Below, one piece after another: positions 8,584 to 18,334 of a DNA stretch of 64,000 nt. A model generated the notes under the pieces. The model saw only the letters and a list, made by a program, of their open reading frames with translations. It made no database searches and was not told the DNA's origin. The stretch's first letter is position 1. Every line of letters begins with the position of its first letter. The DNA is from Candidatus Koribacter versatilis Ellin345 (GTDB lineage Bacteria > Acidobacteriota > Terriglobia > Terriglobales > Acidobacteriaceae): the NCBI RefSeq assembly GCF_000014005.1, contig NC_008009.1, forward strand, positions 3,906,001 through 3,970,000, in the 5' to 3' direction. The position numbers were made by a program, and so were the translations under genes.

Positions 8584-9819
8584 TTGAAGTTCCTGATCCT
8601 GAGCCAATATTTCTATCCGGAAGTTGGCGCGACGCAGACTCGCCTCGCAGGCACTGCGGCTGAAATCGTCCTCGCCGGGCATGAAGTCGAAGTCCTCACT
8701 GGCCTCCCCAACGCACCCGCAGGCAAAATCTTCCCCGACTACCGCGGCCGTTTCTATATGCGCGACGAATGGAACGGCTGCCCCGTCCATCGCACCTGGC
8801 TCTACGCCGCCACCGGAAAAAGTTTGGCGCGCGTGATGAACTACGGCTCCTTCGCGCTGGCATCGTGGTGGGAAGCCCGCCGCGTGAAGAAGCCGGATTA
8901 CGTCTTCGTCGAATCTCCGCCGCTTACCACGGCGTGGCCGGGCCTTCGCATCGCGAAGAAACTCGGCGCTCGACTCATCTTCAACGTCTCCGACCTCTGG
9001 CCCGATTCCGTTCGCGATCTCGGCGTCATGAGCGATGGCCGCGCCTTCCGCACCCTCGAGAAGATGGAAATCGGCATCTATCGAAAGTCGTTTGCGGTAA
9101 CCGCCGTCACGGAAGGGATCCGCGATCGCATCATCAATGTAAAAGGCATCCCGGCCGAAAAAGTATTGTTCCTCCCCAACGGCGCTGACACGGACACGTA
9201 TCGCCCGCTACCTCCAGACACCGAACTGGCGGCGAAGCTGGGACTGACCGGCAAGAAAGTCGTGTACTTCGCTGGGACCCTTGGATACGCGCAAGGGCTT
9301 CACAGCGTGATCACTGCCGCCGAAACCCTGCAGCGAAATCAGCCCCTGGTACATTTCCTTTTCATCGGAGAAGGCCCGGAGAAGCCGCGATTGAAAGAGG
9401 CCGTTGCCACCAAAGGCTTAAGGAATGTTTCCTTCGTCGACGCCGTGCCTGCGAAGGAGATTTCCCGCTACGCATCCATCGCAATGTGCGGACTCGTCCA
9501 ACTGCTGGATATTCCACTCTTCGAAGGCGCGCGGCCGGGGAAGACAACGGCGATTATGTCCTGCGGGCGCCCCGTAATTTATGCGGTGCGCGGCGAAGGC
9601 GTGCGACTGATGGAGCGCTCCAACGCTGGCTGGGTAATCCCGCCGATGGACCCCGACGCGCTCGTCGGCGCAATCCTCGAGATGGTCGCCAATCCCGACG
9701 AAGTACAGCGCCGCGGCGAAAACGGACGCCGCTACATCGAGCAGCACATGACGTGGGAAATTCTCGTGCGCGACTGGCTCAGCCAGTTGGAACGACTAAG
9801 CGCAGCTACCCGCGCTTAG
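8584..9819 (+). CDS. Family 4 glycosyltransferase, WbuB-like
   Basis: A 411-residue GT-B glycosyltransferase. The N-terminal domain has the SQYFYPEVGATQTR motif and FNVSDLWPDS typical of WbuB-like enzymes that add N-acetylated amino sugars. The C-terminal domain has the nucleotide-binding part (FAGTLGYAQGL, FIGEGPEK, FEGARPGKTTAIMSCGRPV). TTG start, supported by a GAGGAG site about ten bases upstream. It is the only plus-strand gene of the polysaccharide region and its 3' end overlaps the convergent epimerase gene by 14 bases. Confidence 0.92.
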   Translation: MKFLILSQYFYPEVGATQTRLAGTAAEIVLAGHEVEVLTGLPNAPAGKIFPDYRGRFYMRDEWNGCPVHRTWLYAATGKSLARVMNYGSFALASWWEARRVKKPDYVFVESPPLTTAWPGLRIAKKLGARLIFNVSDLWPDSVRDLGVMSDGRAFRTLEKMEIGIYRKSFAVTAVTEGIRDRIINVKGIPAEKVLFLPNGADTDTYRPLPPDTELAAKLGLTGKKVVYFAGTLGYAQGLHSVITAAETLQRNQPLVHFLFIGEGPEKPRLKEAVATKGLRNVSFVDAVPAKEISRYASIAMCGLVQLLDIPLFEGARPGKTTAIMSCGRPVIYAVRGEGVRLMERSNAGWVIPPMDPDALVGAILEMVANPDEVQRRGENGRRYIEQHMTWEILVRDWLSQLERLSAATRA

Positions 9820-10903
9820 TCATGTAATCGCGAATCGAAGCCGCAATCCGCTCCGAAGCGCCGGCATGCTGAGCCCCAGGCGTTTCCGACGGCTTCGACG
9901 TGAGCGCCTTGCGAGCTGCCATGAGAATCTGATCGCGGTCCGCTCCCGCCAGCGTGTTCCACCCACTGGCAACGGTTTCTACCCACTCCGTCTCATCGCG
10001 CAGCGTAACGCACGGCACCCGCATCCAGCAGGCTTCCTTCTGCAGTCCACCCGAATCCGTAAGCACCAGCGATGCGTTGCTCACCAGCATCATCATGTCG
10101 AGGTACGATGCGGGCGAGATCAACGTGATCCCCTCGGCGTGAATCCCAAAGTCTTCCATTCGCTTGCGCGCGCGTGGATGCACCGGCCAGACCACGCGAA
10201 TGTTTTTTGCAATCTCGCTGATCGCGGAAAGGATCTGGCCCAGCAGCGCTGGATCGTCGGTGTTCGATGCCCGGTGCATCGTCATCAGCGCGTAACCACC
10301 GGGTGTAAGAGCAAGCGTGTTCAAAATTGACGATGACATCTTTGCAGTCTGCAGATGCTGCTGGATCGCGTCGTACATCACATCGCCAAGCAACTCGACG
10401 CCCTTGGTGATGCCCTCGGCCTTCAGGTTCTCCACCGCGGTATCCGTAGGCGCGAACAGCAAATCTGAGATGTGGTCGGTAAGAACGCGGTTCACTTCTT
10501 CCGGCATCTCGCGCACGAATGAGCGCAGTCCCGCCTCGACGTGGAACACAGGGATGTGCAGTTTCACCGCCGCCAGCGCCGCCGCCAGCGTGGAATTCGT
10601 GTCGCCATAAACCATCAGCGCCGTGGCTTTTTCGTCCATCAGCACCTTCTCGCAACGCGCGAGAATTTGCGCGGTTTGCTCGCCGTGATTCCCGGAACCA
10701 ACTTCGAGGTTGTACTTCGGAGTGCGCAGGTTCATCTCTTCGAAGAACACCTGCGACATCTCGGAATCGTAGTGCTGGCCGGTGTGGACGAGGATCTCTT
10801 CGATCGTGACTCCGTTTTCACGATTATGTTTTTCGATCGCGAGGCTGACAGGACCAGACTTGATGAATTGTGGGCGGGCACCGACAACGGTAACGAGCTT
10901 CAC
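9806..10903 (-). CDS. Non-hydrolysing UDP-GlcNAc-type 2-epimerase (WbpI/WecB family)
   Basis: 365 residues, full length for the family. It should invert C2 of a UDP-2-acetamido sugar through a 2-acetamidoglucal intermediate. Family motifs: GARPQFIK at the N-terminus, HTGQHYD, YGDTNST and HVEAGLRS. The N-terminal motif and the EQTAQIL region are closer in my reading to WbpI (which acts on UDP-2,3-diacetamido-glucuronic acid) than to WecB, and WbpB-, WbpD- and WbpE-like genes occur in the same run. GTG start with a GAGGA site about ten bases upstream. It is the last gene of the long minus-strand operon. WecB activity (UDP-ManNAc formation) remains the alternative. Confidence 0.93.
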   Translation of the reverse strand: MKLVTVVGARPQFIKSGPVSLAIEKHNRENGVTIEEILVHTGQHYDSEMSQVFFEEMNLRTPKYNLEVGSGNHGEQTAQILARCEKVLMDEKATALMVYGDTNSTLAAALAAVKLHIPVFHVEAGLRSFVREMPEEVNRVLTDHISDLLFAPTDTAVENLKAEGITKGVELLGDVMYDAIQQHLQTAKMSSSILNTLALTPGGYALMTMHRASNTDDPALLGQILSAISEIAKNIRVVWPVHPRARKRMEDFGIHAEGITLISPASYLDMMMLVSNASLVLTDSGGLQKEACWMRVPCVTLRDETEWVETVASGWNTLAGADRDQILMAARKALTSKPSETPGAQHAGASERIAASIRDYMTKRG

Positions 10904-10927
10904 GCTTGCTATGTCCTCGTTTTGATT

Positions 10928-12106
10928 TTAGGCATGCTGCGACAAAATCTGTGCGCCATTTCTCGCGGTGAGGCGCTGATAACAGGCGACGAGCCGCTGG
11001 CGCTGCGACTCCCAAGTGTACTCACTTTCCACCGCCGCGCGACCACGCTTCCCCATTTCTTCCGCTTCCGCCGGATGCTCAAAGATCCACTGCATCGCAT
11101 CCGCAATGCTCTGCGCCGACAACGGATCCACCGAGATCCCACAGCGAGCGCCATCGGTCACTTTGCGCATGTAAGGGAAGTCTGACGCAACCAGCGGCAA
11201 CCCCGCCGCCATGTATTCGAACATCTTGTTGGGCTGAGCATTCAAGTGGTTCTTCAGCGGCAGGAACGCAATAATCCCGCAGCGCGCGACACCAAAAATA
11301 TCTTTCAACTCGTGCCGCCGCTTCACGCCTCCCCAGGTCACGCGCTTTTTCACGTCGATCGCAGCGATCCACTCAGGACTCACCGGCGGCTCCAGCGGCC
11401 CAACAATCAGCAGCTTCGGATTGAGATGGTCCGGGACTAACTGAATCGCCTCGACCATCTCCTTCGCGCCGCGGATTAATCCCAATCCACCGACAAAGAC
11501 CACCACGTTGTCTCGCGACGAATAAGGCACGCCACCGGCGGTGGGAAACTCTGCCAGCATGGGGAAGTTCTGCACCGGCACGGTTTTCTTCGGCGGCATC
11601 CGCTCCGCAATCCCCTCGGTTGCGGTAATGATCTGATCGAACATCGCGCAACCCGCCGACTCGAAACCCACTACCCCCGCTCGCGCCAACCACCGCACAG
11701 GTAAAGGCAGCCACTCTTTGTCCATCATGGTCGCGCTGTAGTCTTCATGCACGTCGTAAACTACGCGGATTCCGCGCATCTTGAGCAGCATCCCCACCGG
11801 GATCAGTTCCGGGTCGTGAAAATGTGCTACTTGCGGCTTCAGCCCGAGCACCTTCCGATAGACCTGCCATACCGTACGAGTCGTCCGCTCCCGACGGTTC
11901 TTTGGAATCGGCACTGCGTGGATCCGCACGCCGTCGCGCTCTTCGTCCTGCGTGTGCGGCACGACAAAGTTCACGTCGTAGCCTTCAGCGGCGAGAGACT
12001 TCCCTTCCTTGTGCAGAATGCGGACGTCATCCGCAGAATGCACCGAACTGAAGTGCACCACCCTGGGTCGCGACGCAATCGGTTGGTTGGAGGAAACAGG
12101 ACTCAC
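10928..12106 (-). CDS. Family 4 glycosyltransferase
   Basis: A 392-residue GT-B glycosyltransferase with an N-terminal acceptor domain (HFSSVHSADDVRI, AHFHDPELI, YDVHEDY) and a C-terminal donor domain with the family-4 signature around NKMFEYMAAGLPLVASD. The HFHDPEL and VHEDY motifs are common in transferases acting on amino sugars or uronic acids in O-antigen and capsule clusters. Its start overlaps the end of the polymerase gene by four bases (ATGA), which indicates translational coupling. It probably adds one residue of the repeat unit; donor and linkage are unknown. Confidence 0.9.
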   Translation of the reverse strand: MSPVSSNQPIASRPRVVHFSSVHSADDVRILHKEGKSLAAEGYDVNFVVPHTQDEERDGVRIHAVPIPKNRRERTTRTVWQVYRKVLGLKPQVAHFHDPELIPVGMLLKMRGIRVVYDVHEDYSATMMDKEWLPLPVRWLARAGVVGFESAGCAMFDQIITATEGIAERMPPKKTVPVQNFPMLAEFPTAGGVPYSSRDNVVVFVGGLGLIRGAKEMVEAIQLVPDHLNPKLLIVGPLEPPVSPEWIAAIDVKKRVTWGGVKRRHELKDIFGVARCGIIAFLPLKNHLNAQPNKMFEYMAAGLPLVASDFPYMRKVTDGARCGISVDPLSAQSIADAMQWIFEHPAEAEEMGKRGRAAVESEYTWESQRQRLVACYQRLTARNGAQILSQHA

Positions 12107-13458
12107 GATACCGTCGCGTCCTCCGGAACCTCATCCTCGAGTTCGTAGGATGTTTCAAGATTAGCCTGTGTTCCGTCGGGTGAGCGCGGAGAAAAGTACT
12201 GAACGAGAATCGCCAGTATCAGGCCGTGACTCACAAGCGCCGTGAAGAACGCCGTGTTTGAGAGCGTGATAGAGGGAACGCTCAGCATCAAAGCGCCGAT
12301 CTTCCAATCACGGTCCTTCGCCACACAGTCATAGACCCAGTAATAAATGGCGAGCGCCGTTCCGAAGAACAGGATGCCCGAAAATCCGATCTGTGCGAAT
12401 CCATCGGCAAACAGGTTACCGTTGGCTGACACTTCGGGCTTGCCGAAATAAACCGCTGCAATCTGGTTCGCGGGCGGCAGCGCATAAACACTTCGCGTAA
12501 AGGACTTCAGAATCGGACTGTGCGAGAAGAAATCTTTAGGGTTTGCGTTAAAGTACTCGAAATACCAGCCGCAAATCAGCCCAGGCTCAAGAACCAACCG
12601 GCGCAGGAACAAGGAAGAGACAGAGGCGGTATGCGCCACCTTGTCCATAATGCGCGATCCGATGATCACCGCTGAGAAGCTGATCGGGAAAAGCGCGAAG
12701 CTTCGATGCAGCCGTTTAAGCTGGAAGAAGACGAAGAGCAGAAGCAGCGTGGAAAAGAGCACCGACCGGAATCCCGTCACGGTGAAGAGAAACAACTCGC
12801 CGAGAATCCCAATCACTGAGAGCACCCAGCGTTGGCGAACGATTCCATAGCCGACCAGAAACGTATTAAGAGCACTGGCCTCGGAGTCGACGATGTACTG
12901 GAGTAGGCGGTCAGACTCTCCGTACTTCTTGTAGACGCCACGAAGATCGTATTCGTTCCCCCCGAGCGCAAATGCCGACATGCCGTTGACGAAATTTGCG
13001 TGGGTACTGTTGATGATGTAGCCGTAACCGGCGAGAAATACCAGCCAAAACACGATCCAGAATGTGGTTGGCGAAATCCTGAACGAGGGAAACGTTATAA
13101 GCCTGAACCATTGCCCCATACCCGCGAGAAAGAACCCCATCGTCAGCGCCAATTGAAATGGAACGAGGTCAGACAAATGTATTTCCAGCGCGTGGGCCGG
13201 TATTGTGATTGCCGGAATGAACATGATGAAGTACAGGACCCAATAGGAGAGCTGCGAGGGACGCCGCATCCGGAGCGGCATCCAGCAAGCCGGCAACATA
13301 GCGCAGGTGTACGTCACGAGAAACGAGAGGCCGTGGAGCGGAACGTACCATAGCCCCATGTAATAGAAATCAGGAGCGATCACCGTCCGGTACATCAGCA
13401 TGAGCAGAAAAATGTATGCCGCTGACGCAACCAGTATCCTTGCTCTGCGAATGTCCAT
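12103..13458 (-). CDS. Polysaccharide polymerase, Wzy-like membrane protein
   Basis: 451 residues with about ten to twelve predicted membrane helices and one larger periplasmic loop near the middle to C-terminal part. Wzy polymerases join undecaprenyl-linked repeat units and are recognised mostly by topology and context. Here the gene stands between a Wzx-type flippase (two bases away) and a glycosyltransferase (four-base overlap). The sequence resembles the oligosaccharide repeat-unit polymerase group, but Wzy sequences diverge strongly. An O-antigen ligase-like role cannot be excluded. Confidence 0.78.
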   Translation of the reverse strand: MDIRRARILVASAAYIFLLMLMYRTVIAPDFYYMGLWYVPLHGLSFLVTYTCAMLPACWMPLRMRRPSQLSYWVLYFIMFIPAITIPAHALEIHLSDLVPFQLALTMGFFLAGMGQWFRLITFPSFRISPTTFWIVFWLVFLAGYGYIINSTHANFVNGMSAFALGGNEYDLRGVYKKYGESDRLLQYIVDSEASALNTFLVGYGIVRQRWVLSVIGILGELFLFTVTGFRSVLFSTLLLLFVFFQLKRLHRSFALFPISFSAVIIGSRIMDKVAHTASVSSLFLRRLVLEPGLICGWYFEYFNANPKDFFSHSPILKSFTRSVYALPPANQIAAVYFGKPEVSANGNLFADGFAQIGFSGILFFGTALAIYYWVYDCVAKDRDWKIGALMLSVPSITLSNTAFFTALVSHGLILAILVQYFSPRSPDGTQANLETSYELEDEVPEDATVS

Positions 13459-13460
13459 GC

Positions 13461-15050
13461 TTAATCGACCTGCGCGATCGGTTCAGCCGTCGGATTGCCC
13501 TGGTTCTTCCGAAGCGCCCCCACCAGGTACACCCACCACGGAGATTGCAATTTGTTGATGACCGCCAACAACACCACGACTTCGGCGATTTCCAGGCCTG
13601 CAAGTACAAAGAAATTCATTCGATAGGAGCAGAGCCGATATACAGCGACGCTCAGGCCACCCAGGACCAGGTTTGTGGCAAACACCGGAAGTAGAGATAC
13701 GAACTTCGACTCGATGCTGAGCAGCGAATGTACCATCCGCCAACTCAGGACTCCCAGCACAGCCAGGGAAGCGAAGATGGCCCCACCGATTGCGAGGGTA
13801 AACGGCTGCGGCTTTGTCCAGCACGCGATCCCTGCACAGACCGCGAATACACTCAGCGAAATGAGCACGTTCCTCGCGTTGTAGGGTTTGGTCGAAGCTG
13901 CATCAATCACGGAGCGGGTCGAAACGAAAACGGTATAGAACGGTACGCTCAACAGCACCGCCCGCAGTACCGATACTTGCCCGTGAAATCCGGAACCAAC
14001 CCAAAGGGTGACAATTGGTCCACACAGGATCAGGCACTGCAGAAAGAGGAAGGTCGAAACCTGCAAAACTGCATCGCAAAGCATTCCCACCCGCATCCGC
14101 ACGTCATCCATTCGTCCTTCGGAGAGCATGATGCTGATCTTTGCCAACAGCAGCGTGCCGAGTGGCGTGACCGCCAGCGATACCGCAGTCAATGCGCTCA
14201 TCCCGAGCAGGAGCACGGAGACTTCACTGATGGAGGTGTAATGCATCGCGATAACCGGCCCGAGCGCGATCAATGCTCCGAAGCCAATTTCGCCGGGCAT
14301 GCGCAAGATTCCGTAGCTAAGAAGGCTCTTGCTTAAGGGTTTGAACTGCAACTCCGCACGAAACGCGGGCAGTCTCCGGAAACGCGGCGCCATCGCGATC
14401 GAAACAACAGCCATTCCTGCCGCCTGCAAGTACAGGAGCAACACGACTGACTGGTATCGCCACGCCACCCCCGTCATGAGCAACGGAACGACCGCCATAT
14501 TCAGGACCATCAACCAATTCGCAGTGCCCATTCGGTTGAGTCCGCGATGGTACCCGTAAACCATTACGTGGATGATGCTGGCCACGAGTAGTGCCGAGAG
14601 CGGCGCGACCAGCATTTGATACTCGGCGCCACCATACATCAGCTTGGCGGAATATTTTCCGCCCGCAAAAAAAACCAGCGCCGTCGTGGCTGCAGAAAGC
14701 GCGCCCCATACGATCGCAGTAAAAAAGTAACGGGGCCCGGTTGTCTCTCGATCGACGTCGTGCGCGATATGCCTTGGCAGCGACACCGAGAGGCCGAGCT
14801 GTGTTCCAGATTGCATCCACGCGTAAACGCGTCGAACCAGCAGGAACTGCGCCAGCGCGATGACGCCAAGCAGCCGGCTGACGAGCGAAATGTTGATGAT
14901 GATCGCTAAGAAAACCGCAGCTTCCGTCGCTCCCGTCGCCAGCAAATCGGCGATGAAGGACTTGCCGCCAGGCTTTTTCTTCGGTACGACCGGCATTTCC
15001 GAGGCGGACTGATCCGGCGCAGCGATCGTTCCTGTACTCCCATCAGTCAC
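13461..15050 (-). CDS. Polysaccharide repeat-unit flippase, Wzx-like
   Basis: 529 residues of the MATE/PST-like flippase superfamily, with about 12-14 hydrophobic helices. It should move undecaprenyl-linked repeat units across the inner membrane. An N-terminal cytoplasmic tail of about 30 polar, Pro/Lys-rich residues precedes the first helix. GTG start, overlapping the end of the tyrosine-kinase gene by eight bases. Its place between the Wzc- and Wzy-like genes supports the call. Confidence 0.85.
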   Translation of the reverse strand: MTDGSTGTIAAPDQSASEMPVVPKKKPGGKSFIADLLATGATEAAVFLAIIINISLVSRLLGVIALAQFLLVRRVYAWMQSGTQLGLSVSLPRHIAHDVDRETTGPRYFFTAIVWGALSAATTALVFFAGGKYSAKLMYGGAEYQMLVAPLSALLVASIIHVMVYGYHRGLNRMGTANWLMVLNMAVVPLLMTGVAWRYQSVVLLLYLQAAGMAVVSIAMAPRFRRLPAFRAELQFKPLSKSLLSYGILRMPGEIGFGALIALGPVIAMHYTSISEVSVLLLGMSALTAVSLAVTPLGTLLLAKISIMLSEGRMDDVRMRVGMLCDAVLQVSTFLFLQCLILCGPIVTLWVGSGFHGQVSVLRAVLLSVPFYTVFVSTRSVIDAASTKPYNARNVLISLSVFAVCAGIACWTKPQPFTLAIGGAIFASLAVLGVLSWRMVHSLLSIESKFVSLLPVFATNLVLGGLSVAVYRLCSYRMNFFVLAGLEIAEVVVLLAVINKLQSPWWVYLVGALRKNQGNPTAEPIAQVD

Positions 15051-17313
15051 GGTCAGCCTTTACGCCTTCGCCCTCGTGGTAGTACGAGTAATAATTGCTG
15101 CCGTAATACCCGTAATCGCCCGCCGGGTTGTACATATTGAGAATCACGCCGGCGACACGGATGCCATCGTGAAGCAACATCTCGTACGAACGGCGTAGTG
15201 CCGAACGATGGGTCACACCTGATCGCGCAACCAGCAGCACCGCATCGCAAAGCAGCGCGAGAACCACCGCGTCTGTAACGACGAGCGCAGGCGGCGCGTC
15301 GAAGATCACGTGGTCGAAATTCTTCTGCCACTCCTCCAGCATCTCTTTCAGCTTGTCGCTCGAAAGCAGTTCAGCCGGGTTGGGAGGGCGCACACCGGCA
15401 GACAGGATGCGCAAACCTGCGATGCCTGAAGCGTCCTGGACCACATCCGTCCACCGCCGCAATCCCGAGAGGCACTCGGTGAGGCCGTCGCCTTCCTGCG
15501 CGCCGGCCCGCGACGCCAGGCGTCCGCGACGCATATCGGCGTCCACCAGCAACACCCGCGCGCCGCGCTGCACCAGCGTACCGGCCACGTTCATGCTGAT
15601 CGTGCTCTTTCCTTCTCCCGGCAACGCGCTGGTCACCACGAGTGACTTCGGCGGTCGGCTCGGGAACGACAACATGATCGAAGTCCGCAGGGTGCGGAAC
15701 GACTCGGAGAACTGTGAGTTCGGCCGGGTCAATACGTCGATGCCCATAGCTTCTTGCTTCACCGCAGTACGCCCAGGTCTTCCATTCGATGATCGACCTA
15801 CTGCGGTGTTGGGAATCACTCCAATCACCGGGAGCGAAGTGATCAACTCAACGTCATCCGGAGTCTTCAGCGACTGATCTACGGCTTCGGCGACCACTAC
15901 GCCCGCGAATCCCATGAACAATCCGCCAATCAGGCCAAGCGCCATCGCCAGCTTCATAGCGGGCTCTACTGGCTTAATCGGAACCGGAGCGGCATCCACC
16001 ACGTCAATGTTCGCGGCTTTCAAGCTCGCCATCACGCCGGCTTCACGCAGCTTTCGCAGCAAGTCGTCGTAGATGTCGCGGCTGGTATCCACCTCGCGGC
16101 GCAACCGGCTGTATTCGCTGAAATTCTGGCTCTTCGAAAGCGCTTCTTGCTGATGCTGATCGAAGTTGCCTTTGATCTTGTTTTCAGTGTTCAGAGAAGC
16201 TTCGTACTCGCTGCTGAACCGGGCCTCGATGTCCCTGGTCTCTTTGGCAAGGCTCGCGTTCACTTGCGCCAACTGCTTCTTCAACTCAACCACGCGCGGA
16301 TAGTTCGGCCCGTAAATCGCCGTGGCCTGCGACAACTGGTTCTGGATGTCGGCTTCCTGTGTGCGCAATACCGGCAGCACGCTGTCAGGTACCAACATTC
16401 CAATCAACTCGGGATTGCCGCTCTTAGCGAGGCGATACTTCGCCTCTTTCATGATGCGATCGGCTTGGGCATCCGTGTATTGCTTGCTCACGTCATCGAG
16501 AGTGGCAAGCGTCAGGTTGTTGTTCTCGTCCGTGCCAATGATCTTGTGCGTCTTCTGGTAGTCCGCAATCTGTTGTTCCGAGCTCTGGATGCCGGTCTTC
16601 AGCTCCACGAGTTGTTTGGCAAGCCAGTCAGACGCCTTGATCGTGGATTCATACGCAACCTGGAAATTGTGCTCGGTGTACGCTTCCGCGAGTTCATTCA
16701 CAACTGCGGCCGCCAATTCCGGATCCGAAGAACGGAAGCGAAGCTGAACGATGCCGGTGCGCGGTACCTCAGTCACATCCAGCCCCAACTGGAATCGCGC
16801 CAACAACTGCTGACGCCGGGCATTGCCGATGTTCGAAAGCGGCTCGTTGGGCAGCGAGCGCAAACCGTGATGGCTGTACCACGTCCCCGAACCTTCGGTG
16901 TAAAGCTTGTCTCCCGCAAATGGCGGCTTCTGATCGAGACGGAGCCTCTTTACCACGTCCCACGCCAACGCATCGCTCTGTAGGATCTTGATCTGTGTCG
17001 CAAGCTGCGAGTTCCAATCCATTCCCGAGGAGAGGCCGAGATCCGGCATGGAGCCCAGCACATCGCTGCCTTCCGGATGCACGTAGACGGTCGCCTCACC
17101 CTCATACCGCCTGGTTTTCAGGATGCAATATGCCGTCGCGAGCAGGATCCCAAGCAGCACGCCGGCTGCCAGCAGTTTGCGCCGGCGCACGATGATCCGG
17201 AACAGCCCGTCGAAGTCGATCTTCTGCCCGTCGGACTCAGACGGCTGCCACCGCGCCCCTTTACCGTTCTGCGGAAGCAGGTCTTTTCTCGTTGCTAAAT
17301 TCGTTGCAGACAC
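15043..17313 (-). CDS. Polysaccharide co-polymerase and BY-type tyrosine autokinase (Wzc-like)
   Basis: 756 residues. Order of parts: cytoplasmic N-terminus, first membrane helix (about 47-65), periplasmic Wzz domain with a long coiled-coil region, second membrane helix (about 455-480) and a C-terminal cytoplasmic kinase. The kinase has Walker A (SALPGEGKST, about 557-566), Walker A' (VLLVDADMRRGR, about 585-596) and Walker B-like FDHVIFDAPP. The last 25 residues hold a tyrosine cluster (YGYYGSNYYSYY), the autophosphorylation site of this family. It should control chain length and export together with Wza, by cycles of phosphorylation. No Wzb-type phosphatase gene is near. GTG start with a GAGAGG ribosome site. 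Confidence 0.94.
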   Translation of the reverse strand: MSATNLATRKDLLPQNGKGARWQPSESDGQKIDFDGLFRIIVRRRKLLAAGVLLGILLATAYCILKTRRYEGEATVYVHPEGSDVLGSMPDLGLSSGMDWNSQLATQIKILQSDALAWDVVKRLRLDQKPPFAGDKLYTEGSGTWYSHHGLRSLPNEPLSNIGNARRQQLLARFQLGLDVTEVPRTGIVQLRFRSSDPELAAAVVNELAEAYTEHNFQVAYESTIKASDWLAKQLVELKTGIQSSEQQIADYQKTHKIIGTDENNNLTLATLDDVSKQYTDAQADRIMKEAKYRLAKSGNPELIGMLVPDSVLPVLRTQEADIQNQLSQATAIYGPNYPRVVELKKQLAQVNASLAKETRDIEARFSSEYEASLNTENKIKGNFDQHQQEALSKSQNFSEYSRLRREVDTSRDIYDDLLRKLREAGVMASLKAANIDVVDAAPVPIKPVEPAMKLAMALGLIGGLFMGFAGVVVAEAVDQSLKTPDDVELITSLPVIGVIPNTAVGRSSNGRPGRTAVKQEAMGIDVLTRPNSQFSESFRTLRTSIMLSFPSRPPKSLVVTSALPGEGKSTISMNVAGTLVQRGARVLLVDADMRRGRLASRAGAQEGDGLTECLSGLRRWTDVVQDASGIAGLRILSAGVRPPNPAELLSSDKLKEMLEEWQKNFDHVIFDAPPALVVTDAVVLALLCDAVLLVARSGVTHRSALRRSYEMLLHDGIRVAGVILNMYNPAGDYGYYGSNYYSYYHEGEGVKADRD

Positions 17314-17337
17314 CAGAACCCTCTCCTACCCTGCTGC

Positions 17338-18312
17338 TTAGTGGAACGCGTAGTACACTGCCGCACTCGACGCGGCAATTGCGGCATCACCGAACCGCCG
17401 TCTCAAAATCTTCATGTTGCTCGCCGGCACAAACACGATGTCATCCGGACTCAACAACCGATCCGGGCCATCCCCAGCCATCAACTTGTTCAACTGGATC
17501 GGAATTTCCTGCAGACCGGTCGGAGTCCGGCGGACGATCCGTGCTTCCTTCTGGTTTCCATCGCGCGTGAATCCCTGCGCCAACGCGATTGCCTGAAGCA
17601 CCGAGATCGGCATGTTGTTCTCGAGCAGGAACCCGCCCGGCCGGTTCACTTCCCCCACCACATACACCACGCCCGCCTTCGAGACGATGATCGTGTCGCC
17701 CGGGAAGACTTCGACGTTGTTGGGAGAATGTGCGAGATCACGCGGAATATCGAGGGAAATCTTGTTGTCCGGGTCCGCCTTATGGATCAAGGTGATTGTC
17801 TGACCGGCTTTCACCGTGAGTCCACCGGCAGCCGAGAGCACATCCGTCAGGCGATGCGGACCAAAAAACGGATAGATACCAGGCTGCGAGACTTCGCCCA
17901 GCACCGACACTCCTTGGGTGGCGTACTCCGTCACCACGATCGTTACCTGCGGATTCAGTACATACCCTTGCGCAACCAATGCATCCGCGATCTTGGTCTG
18001 TGCCTCGGAAACGGTCAATCCCGCCATCTTCAACTCGCCGACGAGCGGAAACTTGACGTCGCCGTTACTGCCCACTTGCGTGCGGAGCGTAAGTTCAGGA
18101 ACGCGATACGTAACTACTTCGAGTTTGTCGCCTGCACCGATGCGGATCGCGGAACGTTCGGCGGATTGCGCGGCATCTGCCGGCGCCTGTACCGCCGGTT
18201 CCTGCGCCGCCGGCTCTTGGGCAATGGCCGTGCTCCCTGGGTTCGACACAATCCCGCCCGCGACCAGGACAGCGATCGCCAGGTACTTCGTTGCGTCAGT
18301 CAGCCTTCTCAT
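17338..18312 (-). CDS. Polysaccharide export outer-membrane protein (Wza-like, SLBB domains)
   Basis: About 324 residues. A signal sequence (LAIAVLVAGGIVS) is followed by a Poly_export domain (RIGAGDKLEVVTYRVPEL...) and two SLBB domains (around GVSVLGEVSQPGIYPF and VYVVGEVNRPGGF). There is no lipobox cysteine as in E. coli Wza, and the C-terminus ends in a hydrophobic stretch instead of the Wza amphipathic barrel helix. ATG at 18312, with a GGAG site about ten bases upstream, is preferred over an open frame to 18432 that would overlap the Wzi-like gene. It should form the export channel that works with the Wzc-like kinase next to it. Confidence 0.93.
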   Translation of the reverse strand: MRRLTDATKYLAIAVLVAGGIVSNPGSTAIAQEPAAQEPAVQAPADAAQSAERSAIRIGAGDKLEVVTYRVPELTLRTQVGSNGDVKFPLVGELKMAGLTVSEAQTKIADALVAQGYVLNPQVTIVVTEYATQGVSVLGEVSQPGIYPFFGPHRLTDVLSAAGGLTVKAGQTITLIHKADPDNKISLDIPRDLAHSPNNVEVFPGDTIIVSKAGVVYVVGEVNRPGGFLLENNMPISVLQAIALAQGFTRDGNQKEARIVRRTPTGLQEIPIQLNKLMAGDGPDRLLSPDDIVFVPASNMKILRRRFGDAAIAASSAAVYYAFH

Positions 18313-18334
18313 GCTCAAGACTCCAAACCCCGAA

